The position numbers and the translations under genes were made by a program. From Diplolepis rosae (lineage: Eukaryota > Arthropoda > Insecta > Hymenoptera > Diplolepididae), in NCBI GenBank assembly GCA_030998225.1, contig JAPYXD010000680.1:5456001-5520000 (forward strand): a stretch of DNA of 64,000 nt, written 5' to 3'. Positions 36,961 through 48,010 of the stretch are shown here, piece by piece (the first letter of the stretch is position 1; each line of letters opens with the position of its first letter). Below the pieces are notes generated by a model. The model worked only from the letters and a program-made list of their open reading frames with translations. It ran no database searches and was not told where the DNA came from.

Positions 36961-39394
36961 TTACATGTACCTATATGCGCATCTATACATCTATCCACTT
37001 ACGTATGTGACTCTCTATCGGATCTATCATGAAACGGGATAACGATATAATGCTAAACTCCAAGTTCCCACTATCTGTAATAATTATTATTACATACGAT
37101 TATCCAAAGTGGAATCGATGCCAGAAAACTTGGCGCGATATTTTTCTGGAGTCAGAGTGATGAGAAATGTCAGATTATCGAGTAAAATCCAGTTCATGAA
37201 AGAATTTCATATCGTGATGCAAATCTTGAAAAAAAATGACACTATGGCTTTTACTGAATATTTTATAATTTTCTACATGAAAATTCAAATTATTGAATTA
37301 GCATCAGTAATTCAGATTGTAATTAATTTATCATTCACTTTTTTATTTAAATTTGGAAACATTTGATTACTTTTGCTCAAATTTTGGGATATGGCGGAGA
37401 GCAAAATTTCTCTTGGGATTGAGCAATAAAAAAATTGAATAAAAACTGGTACGTTGTTTGGAAAAAATTGGCTTTAGGTATCATAAATTATTAACAACTT
37501 GCACTTTTGATTATTAAAAAAATTGAATCTTTTTAATTTGTCCAATATTGCAGTGAATAATTTTTATGAATAATATTCAATAATAATTATAATTTACCAA
37601 AATTCCAACTAGAAAAAATTATTATTGTACAAAACAGCTGTGGAAACTAAATTTGGTAACTTTTTATTTGATTCACGTGACCAATCAGTTTCTAAAGGAA
37701 TGGGTTATCGAAGAGCTAATATTTGAGGAATTATTGTAATTTCTAAATCCTAATTGAATTTTGGAATGGTAAAAGAATTCAAATCTCATTTAATTGACGA
37801 TGAAAATTTTTGCAGTGATATGATTAAATGATATTTATGCAATTGATATAAAACGACTTGAGTCATTCGAGAGTTTCACTCTGCATGTAAGAAACTTTTA
37901 TATACGTTTTCGGTCATGTTATTCTGGACAAAAAAGGCGATTTGGATGAGCAGGAGGGATGAAGTTGTGGGCTGAGGGCTATTGGTTGGTCTGGTCGGTT
38001 GCTTTCTGACGCATGACTCCAATGACACTCGCACGTACCTATAAATCACCTCACGCTCGGAGCTCCACCAGCCAAGTCCATACATTACTATGAATTACGG
38101 CTGTTAACCGTTTAAACATCGGATTATCCATTTTACATACTGTCTTTAATATTAACACTTGCGTTAAGCCCTCTTTAAACCAGCATCGACCACAGTAGTT
38201 CATGTTTGCTGGATTCTCACTGACATACCTTACAGGCTTACTTCTCCGTAAAGTAGGATTTACGAATTTATTAATTAACTATATTTCATCGACCCTTAAT
38301 AGTTTATTGACATACAAACGCCATTACAAATTACCCACAAAAGCCGAAACATTAATTTATTATTGAAAAAGATTAATTAAATTAAATTAAAAAAAGACTG
38401 TAATGTCCCTTTCACTGGTCTGAATCTAGTCAGGTACTAACCTGGCATTGGAAGCAAAAAATGTTCTGTCAACAAAAGCGTAATGAGGAGCAGAAGAGAA
38501 ATAGTAAAAGAATTTTTTCATTCGGCCAGGCATCAGCCCTAAGAGCGCCCTACTAGTTCACTCTGACCAAACTAATCAGGTGCTGAGTAGTTGGCCCCAC
38601 TATTAGTGAAACTAAAGTAAAAATAAATTAGTATCTTGTTAACTGCCAAGTAAAGGTTCTCTGTACCATAAATCTTGCGGGTTCCAATGAAAGGTTTTAC
38701 TTCCTAGCTAATCTTGATCAACTTCTAATACACGCACCGCCTTAATCTCATTGCAACAAGAGCAGATGCTGTGATAGTGGCCGACGAAATTTTTTCACTT
38801 GAAATATTACGCCCAACTTATAACTTTGCACGGGGGTAAGAAGTCTGCTTGGTGCCACGTGGAGCAAGTAAGGCAGATAACACTAAGTCGATAGAAAGAG
38901 AATGAGAGAGATCGAGAAGAGCGGCTGATTGGCTCCGAAAAAGGCCAGGGAACTCGACCTGGTGATTTATGTCGACCAGCTCCGGGCGACCTCGTCGATT
39001 CATTTTCTACTGTGCGACTAATACATCCACGTTCTTTGACTGGATAGAATTTTGAACTGAATGGATATGAGTGTTTAGATTCTAGTTATATAATTTGTGC
39101 TTGATTCTCGTAACTTTATAATGTTCATAAAATTCTGATCGTCCTGCTTAGCATGATTCAATATCTCTCATTTGCTCTTTTGTAATTTATTCTCATTTGG
39201 TATTTCGTGATGTATATGAAGAGGCGGATTTTCAAGAATTGCTCTAGCAATTATAAGTCATCCTAACTTGATTAATCATATCTTTTAATAATGATAAGAC
39301 ATATAAATCCTGAATTTCTATACAATCATAGCTTAACATTTTCACTAATAAGTTTCTTGTGTCAGGATTTTTAACAACTTTATGATTTTTTTAG

Positions 39395-39865
39395 GAGGCC
39401 TGAGTACAACAGCAATCGTCAGGGTCCAGATAACAGACGCGAATGATAACAGGCCAATTTTCAATCCCAGGAGTTATAATGTTACTTTGAAAAACACAGA
39501 GCCGAATAGTGGAGCGATCCTGAGGGTCATAGCAACAGATCAAGATGCGGGTCTTTTTGGTCAGGTTGCCTTCCGGATATCAGGTGGCAATGAAGCTGGA
39601 ATCTTTCGCATAGACAGGAGCAGTGGAGAGATTTATGTTGCACGATCAACTCTCCTGGCGAGGTCGTCAGTGCATCAATTGAACGTGACCGCGACCGATG
39701 CAGCAGGTCTAAAAAGCTCGATGGATGCTGAGGTCAGAATCACGGCGTCATCTGCTGGACACAGGATGGCTATGTGCGATAAACCAAGATATACCTTCGT
39801 AGTTAAGGAAAGCGTTGCTCAAAACTCAGTCGTGGGTATCATTAAGGAAACTGGAACTTCATCTG
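39395..39865 (+). CDS. dachsous exon B: end of EC ~6, all of EC ~7, start of EC ~8
   Basis: Completes the Gly codon split by the intron and continues GGLSTT. The EC6-EC7 linker DANDN is at residues 15-19. EC7 follows with IATDQDAG, FGQV and a GNEAGIFRIDRSSGEI core that is nearly the fly sequence as I remember it. EC7 lacks an LDRE motif and ends in ITASSAGHRMAMCDKPRYTF, where a DxNDN linker would be expected. The fly protein is also degenerate here, which suggests an old calcium-free joint. Acceptor TTTTTTTAG, donor TCTG|GTAAG, phase 1 to phase 1. Confidence 0.93.
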
Positions 39866-42800
39866 GTAAGTGCAAAGAAACTTGATCATTTTTATAGTAT
39901 TTTGATCACCAATTTTATTGAGATGAAGGCTTATAAGATTGATTTGTTATTTATGGAAAACTGGTTTCTTAGATTCAATTTTTTAGAATCCAGCCATTTA
40001 ACTACATTTTCTATTTCATCTTATCTTCGATCGGCTTTGCATTAAAACTCAATTAATATCTCAGACATGTAAATTTGCAAAGAATAGTTATACATCATTG
40101 GCGTTAATGTCCTCAATGAGGATGCTAGAAAAGATAGACGATGTCTTGCTCGCGAATGATTAATAGTTTTCTGAAAGCTCGACTGCAAAAAGAAGGCTCA
40201 TTAAGGGTTCTCAACTTACATGAGTTTTGTAAAATTATTTGAAAATCAGAAAACAACGCTTTACTTTGAACAAATTCAGAGGAAAATTTTTAAAAGTCTA
40301 TAAGTATTCCTGATCAGTTTAAGTCTAAGTATTGTTTATTTGGTATATTAAGAAGATGCATTTTGATCATCAACGAAGAACAAATCCAGGATCGATGACT
40401 CGATGATTACACGTGGGCGAGGGTTATAGAGAATCAGGCACGTAGGAGGCATTTATTCTTAGATCAGCTTTAGGCTAATGTTAACGGATTAGTGTTTATA
40501 TACAGTTATAGACATAAAGAGGGAACTATCAAACGTTTGTTTTGAAAATAAGTTTTCCGTATCAGTGGAATCGCGAGAGAAAGCTGCGCCTATCTTTAAC
40601 AGCGTTTACTATTAATTTTCCAAAAACTCTGTTGAAATTATCGTGTCATGATTTGCATATTCTATTATCAGACAAATGTACCCTAGTTTCAAGCTAGAGG
40701 TATATTTTTTAAGTTAGCAGGGCTAGAGTTTTCGTCTCAAAGGCTCTGGATTCGTTATATTCTAATAATTTGATTGGCTGCTGTGTGTGAAATATTGAGA
40801 GAAACGAAACTAGCTTTGTCTTTCATCCAATGCGAACAGGTTTTTTTAGTCTCGTGGGGTTCGTGGCGTATGGAGAAGATCGCGTGCGGGCTAATAATGG
40901 TTCGCACATAAACGCATCTTAAAAAAGGTACGCGAAGACTGAGCTATAATTCCATAATCCTATTAGAACAAAACTCTTCCATTTGTAAAGAGCTGGTCGG
41001 GTAGCATCGACACCGGCATAAAGAAGCAAATTGCTTGGAAAAGGAAGAAGGCAGAATCACGCGTGGACTTTAAGAAGGATTCTTAGAGGGAAGAGGAAAG
41101 TGTCGTCGCCTGGCTCTGGCGAAATCGCGTGTATAAGTAAGAAACGTACGCTGAGCATTGATATGCGACGAATTTGCATATGCGGGCCAACAGCGAACAA
41201 TACGACCACCAGTATGGCACCAAGACATAAACTACCGCCAATAGTAGAATCTATAACGTTGTGGCCTCAGAGCCTGGATACATTTGAACATACTTTACAC
41301 GGTGTATCAGTTATAGCGCACTGAGCGCAGGTCGTGACGCGTCGTATCTTGCATCGGATGTACCTCCAGTGTGGAAACACGGATACGTACCTCCACCCCT
41401 GGACCCTCTTCTCCCATCCTCTTCCTTTTCCTCATCTTCTCTTCTCTACAACGCTATATACGAAAGTACCATCCTGATACTACCTTCAATATTCCTCTGC
41501 TTCTTTCTCAAACCACCTGTTTACTACTATCTTCTTTGTTTTAACATCAACGACACATAAATTTGTTCCTCGCAGCCAGAGATTAACTAGTCTTTGTTTC
41601 TTTGGGTTAGTTCGATGATGCTGCGATCAAGCGACTTCAATCCCCTGGAGAAAAAGACATTTTTTGCTATCCAGTGGGGATGATATCGATGGAAACATTA
41701 TCTGTTGCTGTGATACTAATAGAGTAATTAAAATTGTTAAAGACGTCAAGTTTTTTTATCAAACCAAGAAAAAATTAACCTGTTAGATATATTTAGTTTT
41801 ATCCATAAGGTTTTAGGTTTCATGATTAATTGTTTTAACGATATTTTGATAAAACTTAAGTATTTTTATAGGAGTTCAGCTACCTCGATTCTTAATTAAT
41901 ATCAAATGAATGAAGAAGACTCTTCGAGTTTTTGGCAGGTTGGGGAGATATCGTGGATCGAGTCATCTCGCGAGGATTCTTCTTGGAGAGTTGTATGTAA
42001 GAGAGAAGGAGAGAAAGAGAAAGGGAGCGATGAGGACCGTCGTTGTCGAGGTCACATAAATCGTAGCGAGTCGGATTCCGGGCAGCCGAATGCAAGCCAC
42101 CATTGTCCGGGATTTTTTGCCTCTTCCTTCTCCCCATTGCCCTCTCTTCCTCTCCGTTGTGCATCCACCCCCTCTGAGGTGCACTCTTTGCATACGCTTT
42201 AAATATCGCCGCTCTGCTGGCTTTGAGACCAGCAGCAAGACGAGGAAGCGGGGCCAGGGATAAGAGGACGAAAAGGTGGAGTAACTGGAAGATGAGAGAA
42301 ATCGGAGGGACAAGAATGTTGAGGCGGTAAGGAGAGATGCGAGAATGTTGCTGCGAAGGGATAAAAGAGAGAAGGAAAGACGGGAGGACCAAAAGTCAGG
42401 TGGCGATTCTTCGCGAATCCCTTGCGTTCCTCTCGGATTTTATCCCAGGGCGTTGCTGAGAAAAAGACCAACTTTTTCAAGGTCAACGATATCTGCCGAT
42501 CTTTTTAACATAAGAAACACCCTTAGTACCTCTGCCCCCTTATTTCAGTTCGCTTTTAATTGGTAGAAGATCGGAAGGCAGGTAATTACTTCGACCAGCC
42601 CTTTCCCCTCCTTCTTCAGTTAAAGTTTTATCATAAGATCATTTTAACTTCCCTTTACCAAATATTTCCTTTAAAAGTTGTGCCGATTTGCGATAATCAT
42701 CAGATAAGAATTATCTCAAAGAACTGGATTTCTTAATACCTTGCTCTTGTGCAGATCAACACTATGCACGAAGAACAATAGACTCAAATTCTTCAAATTT

Positions 42801-44455
42801 TTACCATTGGGTTCTATAAGTGGGATCAGTGAAGAACCTTAAAACCTGGAATATAAAATTGAGTATCAAAAGTTACTTCTCGGTATTATCTTGTATGTTG
42901 GAAATTTGTTTCAAACATTTTTTTTAAGTGTTCTGGAATGTAAAAACCATAAAAAAAATTTGACAGAGATTCTCTTTGAAGAATATGTTTTCATATAGAT
43001 GGAATCATTTTGAAAATATATTCTTGAAACTGAGTCTTTTCAAGAACTGAAATATTCTTTCCGTTTATATCTTCTTTTACGATCTTCTTCTTTCCTCTTC
43101 TTTCACAGCCTAGCGTATAGCGTGGCTACACTTCAGAGTCGTGCTTTCACCGGACTTGCAAATTTCGTGGCTGCGGCACACGGATTTGTCTCTGCATCTC
43201 GATTGAACGTAAGCTAACCACGCTGCAAGATCCGCGAGATAGCGAGCTGCAACCGTCCCTACCTCGTCGACTCTAGAGTCTGATTTGCGTAACTCCGTTC
43301 CCAGAAATTCGTGCTCCTCTTGCTTTTTTCTTTATCTCCCTCCTTTTCCTTTTCTTCCTTTCTGCTTTTATCTCAAGCTCTCAGAAAAACTGTCCATGGT
43401 TATTTACATGAACTTGAATAAGTCTATAGCTCAGTTCACTAGCATTTCTTATGAGCAACTCATCATCTGGGCACTTCTCTGTTTTAATTTCAAATTCTGG
43501 TTTTAGGTCTAAAAAGAGGAATTCTATCAGCATTTGTCTTTGGGAAAAACCTGAAGATCCTGATTCCTGTGGCATATCAAGATTTCTATATTAGTATTCA
43601 AAGGGTGATTGACTTTTACGGTAGAAATGGAAGGTAGCCAAAGGATCGAGAAGGCAGTATGATAATCCCAGCTGGTTCTGGTCAGACTTTGGTATTCATG
43701 GTCTATATCATTTTCGACGGCGACTGTTTATTGCTGGATGCAAATCGGTCTGCGTGCGACATCGTGCCACCTTTGCGTGAACGCATTAAATCGACCATCC
43801 TTATTCACCGAAGACATAAATAAAAACAAGAGTCCTACAACTGCACTGCATTGAAAATTGTGTTGATTTCGAATCACATAAGATAAGACCTCAGACTAGG
43901 AAACAAAGGTCAGGGATAAAATACAGGGAAAAATTGTATACAGAGTAAAAGTATAAGTAAAAGAAGAATTTAAATTAGAGTTTAAATTGTCATTCCACTA
44001 CACTTCCTTGATTGCTGGAGATTCTTGTCTTCAACAAAAGTGAAATATTAAGTTTAAACCTTGTGAGATTTCAACAGTACGTTCAAGGAGAAACTCGGAG
44101 TAGTTTTCTCCATTCGCTAATCAAGATACCAGCATCGATGACCTTTTAGTTCAATCAAACCCGTGTACTTAAACTACGTTAGATTTATAAAAGCGTAATC
44201 TGAGTCTGTAATCTGGAGGAACTTTGACTTTCCGAGTGTTTAATAGTCTAATGGAAATGCTATATCGTCAATTTCAATTCGCTGTCAACATTCAGCTATA
44301 AATTGTTAAGGACACGACACCAGGAGCAAGCTATAACTTATGTTTCTGACACAAAATAGGAATTGAAGTTGAAGAAGTATTGCTTGAGTTCTATAGCCCT
44401 AATAATCTCACGTTTAACTCCCCTATTACTTTTGCGCGATGGGATTGTCTTCATA

Positions 44456-45383
44456 TATATTGTGATATAAAAATAACCGAATGTTTTAGTTATAGAATAA
44501 AACAAGCATGGTATTATGTTTCAAAGCTAATATTTATTCAAAATAGGATCCATTTAACTCAATACAACGTTTGGAACGATCAACCAATTTATCCATAGAT
44601 TTTTTAAACTCGGTTTTCGGGATGTTCTTTAGCACCTGTATCACAGCTGCTTGAATGGTTGGAACATCATCGTAAAAAGCTCCTTTCATTGCAGTTTTCA
44701 GTTTTGGGAACAGAAAATAGTCACACGGTGATAGATCAGGCGAATACGGAGGTTGGTCGATGACACAAATCTGTTTTTTCATCAAAAATTCGTTAACTTT
44801 TTTGGTCTTGTGAGGTGGCGCATTTAACTGAAGTGGAACAAAACGTGCACAGACCTTTCTTTTACCCAAATCTTCAGTTAATATTGTATAGATTGTACAG
44901 TAAGATGAATTTAATTCTTCTGGCAACATTGTCACAGTGAAATTTACATCGATAGCGATTATTTCACGTACTTTTTCCACTAACAGCATGATTTGATGCT
45001 TCTGGTCGCCCAGGTCTTGGATCATCATTTAAATTGTCACGGCCATTTTTAAATCGTGTAAACCACGTGTAAACTTGAGTACGAGTCATACAATCGTCAC
45101 CATAAACTTTTTTTAATAATTCGTAAGTCTCAGCAAATTTTTTATCGAGTTTAAAAAAAATTTAATATTTGCTCTTTGTTCCATCATGTTTTTACGACAT
45201 AACCACAAAAACTACTTTCATTAAAATGTGCGTAATTTTGTGACCTGCTTACTGATTTGCTTGAACTTGTTTGCGCTTGAAAGAAGAAAGATATACCTTT
45301 CTGTCGCTGCCAACGTTTAATAGATGGCGCAACGTGTTCTATGATTTAAATTAAAAGTTCGGTTATTTTCAGATCACACTGTG
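44456..45383 (-). mobile_element. mariner-family element, copy 2, internally deleted
   Basis: The right end TTTTCAGATCACACTGTG is intact. The left end is eroded, with C-to-T-like changes (TATATTGTGATATAAAAATA against CACAGTGTGATCT...). TA precedes the left end, and CA, probably a mutated TA, follows the right end. It has the same internal deletion as copies 1 and 3 and lies in reverse orientation 567 bp from copy 3. Confidence 0.88.
44534..45184 (-). pseudogene. mariner transposase pseudogene, copy 2
   Basis: The start MEQRANIKF is at 45184. A one-base loss in a T-run (codons about 8-12) shifts the frame, and a two-base loss near 45000 (CATGCTGTTAGTGG where copy 1 has CATGCTAAGTTAGTGG) changes it again. 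From there a 164-codon frame runs to the stop with VEKVREIIAID, CARFVP, the deletion junction QLNAPPHKTKK, and SPCDYFLFPKLK. It lacks the first two catalytic aspartates. Confidence 0.85.
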
Positions 45384-45950
45384 CAGTTTCTATTTTCCCT
45401 TTTATATATCTGGTAGGTTTTAATATTTATTTCCCACTTCGGGCTTTGTCAAAAAATCAGTAATGAAGTTTGATTCGTTGTAACTTCTTTCATGCTAAGA
45501 GTATTGTTCATTTTTCCTTTTCGTTGTAACAAGGAGTTAAGACCAAATGAGATCTGTATACCCACGCGAGTAGTTGTTGCAGTAAAACTGAGGGCAAGTT
45601 CGCTAAATGGTTGCCAGTCGACGCCGACCAAAGCCTCATGTGGTGGTAAAATGCCAAGGCAGAACAACAAGACAATGGCTGGCGACAATAAGGCTGGATC
45701 TCTGTGAAAAATAATTTCAAAAAATTATGCTCGCTGTAGGATAGCAAGAGCTCCCATAGACACAACTTAAGGGTCAGAACAACGAAGTCTGGATTCTTCA
45801 TAGTACACGTTGTGTAAATACCGGCAACAATGCTTGCAACGTTCTCCATTTCCACTATGGCTCTATTCAACTATTGTCTCCAGATGTTATTTCGAATAGC
45901 AGATTTTTTTTGATTATTTGCTTTTTTGTATAATTATAACCGGGTATTTA
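45384..45950 (-). other. Inter-mariner spacer with open minus-strand frames
   Basis: Two overlapping minus-strand frames (45508-45870, 120 codons; 45449-45688, 79 codons) are longer than expected for this AT-rich intron. A TTATTTTTCACAG|AG acceptor-like site at about 45711 could join them. Hydrophobic stretches occur (DFVVLTLKLCLWELLL; SPAIVLLFCLGIL), loosely suggesting a membrane-protein fragment. I do not recognise a family, and chance is possible. Confidence 0.15.
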
Positions 45951-46881
45951 CACAGTGTGATCTGAAAATAATCGAACTTTTAATTTAAACCATAGAACAC
46001 GTAGCGCCATCTATTAAACGTTGGCAGCGTTAGAAAGGTATATTTTTCTTTTTTCAAGCGCAACCAAGTTCAAGCAAATCAGTTGGCAGGTCACAAAATT
46101 ACGCACGTTTTAATGGCAGTAGTTTTTGTGGTTATGTCGTAAAAACATAATGAAACAAAGAGCAAATACTAAAATTTGTTTTAAACTCGGTAAAGAAATT
46201 TCTAAGACTTACGAATTATTAAAAAAAGTTTATAGTGATGATTTTATGAGTCGAACTCAAGTTTACACGTGGTTTACACGATTCAAAAATGGCCATGACG
46301 ACTTAAATGATGATCCAAGACCTGAACGACCAGAAGCATCAAATCATGCAAAGTTAGTGGAAAAAGTACGTGAAATAATCGCTATCGATGTAAATTTCAC
46401 TGTGAGAATGTTGCCAGAAGAATTAAATTCATCTTACTGTACAATCTATATAATATTAACTGAAGATTTGGGTAAAAGAAAGGTCTGTGCACGTTTTGTT
46501 CCACTTCAGTTAAGTGCGCCACCTCACAAGACCAAAAAAGTCAACGAATTTTTGATGAAAAAACAGATTTGTGTCATCGACCACCCTCCGTATTCGTCTG
46601 ATCTAGCACCATGTGATTATTTTCTGTCCCCAAAACTGAAAACTGCAATGAATGGAGCTTTTTACGATGATGTTCCAACCATTCAAGCAGCTGTGACACA
46701 GGTACTAAAGAACATCCCAAAAAACGAGTTTAAAAAGTCTATGGATAAATTGGTTGATCGTTCCAAACGTTGTATTGAGTTAAATGGATCCTATTTTGAA
46801 TAAATATTAGCTTTGAAACATAATACCATGCTTGTTTTATTCTATAACTAAAAAGTTCGGTTATTTTTAGATCATACTGTG
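45951..46881 (+). mobile_element. mariner-family element, copy 3, internally deleted, best preserved
   Basis: 931 bp from CACAGTGTGATCTGAAAATA to ...GATCATACTGTG, with TA on both sides (45949-45950, 46882-46883). Of the three related copies it is the only one whose shortened reading frame is uninterrupted. The internal deletion is the same as in copies 1 and 2. Confidence 0.92.
46150..46803 (+). CDS. Internally deleted mariner transposase, intact 217-codon frame
   Basis: Starts MKQRANTKICFKLGK. An in-frame ATG 24 bases upstream is less likely, because relatives start at M(E/K)QRAN. Full mariner transposases are about 340-350 residues. This one keeps the N-terminal HTH region (YELLKKVY, SRTQVYTWFTRFKNG, VEKVREIIAID, NSSYCTIY) and the CARFVP motif. 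It then jumps over the catalytic core to APPHKTKKVNEFL, the HPPYSSDLAPCDYF motif with the third catalytic Asp, and the tail DRSKRCIELNGSYFE. Without the first two Asp residues it cannot cut DNA but might still bind the terminal repeats. Whether it is expressed is unknown. Confidence 0.75.
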   Translation: MKQRANTKICFKLGKEISKTYELLKKVYSDDFMSRTQVYTWFTRFKNGHDDLNDDPRPERPEASNHAKLVEKVREIIAIDVNFTVRMLPEELNSSYCTIYIILTEDLGKRKVCARFVPLQLSAPPHKTKKVNEFLMKKQICVIDHPPYSSDLAPCDYFLSPKLKTAMNGAFYDDVPTIQAAVTQVLKNIPKNEFKKSMDKLVDRSKRCIELNGSYFE

Positions 46882-47862
46882 TAAGCTAAAGAAATAATCT
46901 GCTTAGAATAATTTAGTCTCGATATCAATCGCAAATAAAAATCTTTAACTAAAGTTTGAAAAATTGATAATAACAGTATTTTCAGTCCTGCATAACGAAG
47001 ACGACCAAGAAAATAGGGAATCGCCGTTGGTATTTGACGTAGCCACGATTACCGAGTATGCTCGTTCCGCGGAACCGGACAGCTTTACCTTCGCAGCTTG
47101 TTCGCAGCGCACCGAACTCTTCTTTTATTTTGCTAATTAACTCGTAACGGGCTATTTCACCCAGCAGCGAGGTCAGCTTGGTTTACCTTCATCGGGGCGG
47201 CAACCGCCCGTGTTCGATATACACGATTACGATATCTCCGGTAGTAACGTAATAGTCCCTCTGAATACGTATTAAGTACGCAACCATCCACATTGTTGAA
47301 GAAGAATACACTTTGAATAGAAATAGCCTAATCACGTTCCTAAGCCCTGACAATAAACCAAGTTTTCTAAAGCTGTGATTAGCGTTTCAAGAAAAAATAC
47401 TCCCTAAAAAGTTAGTGAAATATTATTAGCAAGTAATCACCTTCAATTTAGAGTTGATTGAATAAATGGTTAAAGTTTCAATCCAGCAAATATGTAGTAA
47501 TAATTAACTAATTTCAATTTAAAATTTATTGATTAATTTTTACCAAGAAAAAAAAGCTTTAATATTGGATTTAGAGATATTCTATTTGATGGTATTCAGT
47601 TTAATGATATTCAATTAAGAATTCGGCAGTGTGCAATTAAGAATTAAGAATTAATTCGAATACGTAAATCGGGACCCGGTTTTCGTATACGCGGGAGTGG
47701 TTGAACGAGGAGGCGACACACTACTTCGGAATAAAAACAATCTCGTAATTAAATAATGATGATTAGCCGCAGGTCGAGCGAGCGTCGAACGACGCGACGA
47801 ATGCGATGAAGAAGCGATACCGCGGGAAAGGCACGCTGTCGTTGACGGGGGTCTTGCTTCTC

Positions 47863-48010
47863 CCTCTCTCTTTCCTTCTCTCCCCCTTCCACTCCTTTTC
47901 TTACAATTCCGATTCTCTTTCTGTTATCTTCCTTTCTTTTTCTCTCTTTATCTTCTTTTCTTTCCTTTTCCTTCCTTTCTACTATCTTCTTTTATTTATT
48001 ATTTTCTTCA
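47863..48010 (+). other. Long polypyrimidine tract in ds intron
   Basis: About 150 bases consisting almost only of C and T on the plus strand (CTTCTCCCTCTCTCTTTCC... TTTTCCTTCCTTTC...), broken by a few purines. As intronic sequence it could bind polypyrimidine-tract proteins or form triplex DNA. It may equally be plain low-complexity sequence. Confidence 0.6.

Larger units (their letters stand above)
31747..39394 (+). other. ds intron of 7.6 kb with two mariner elements
   Basis: GTAAAT...TTTTTTTAG, phase 1. Besides the two elements at 32581-34488, the part 34500-35900 shows nothing recognisable. 35900-36620 holds a degenerate long-period repeat, and 36770-36960 is strikingly CG-rich. 37000-39390 has no feature I can support. 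38400-38610 carries CCTGG/GGCCAGG words like the MITE at 10427 but without clear ends. Confidence 0.75.

Noticed and set aside
41892..42392. 166-codon minus-strand frame and its overlapping frames on both strands
   Set aside because: Long frames occur in several overlapping phases over a purine-rich, less AT-rich patch. The products are low-complexity (Ser/Leu/Arg-rich) with no domain, and the intron is fully explained by ds.
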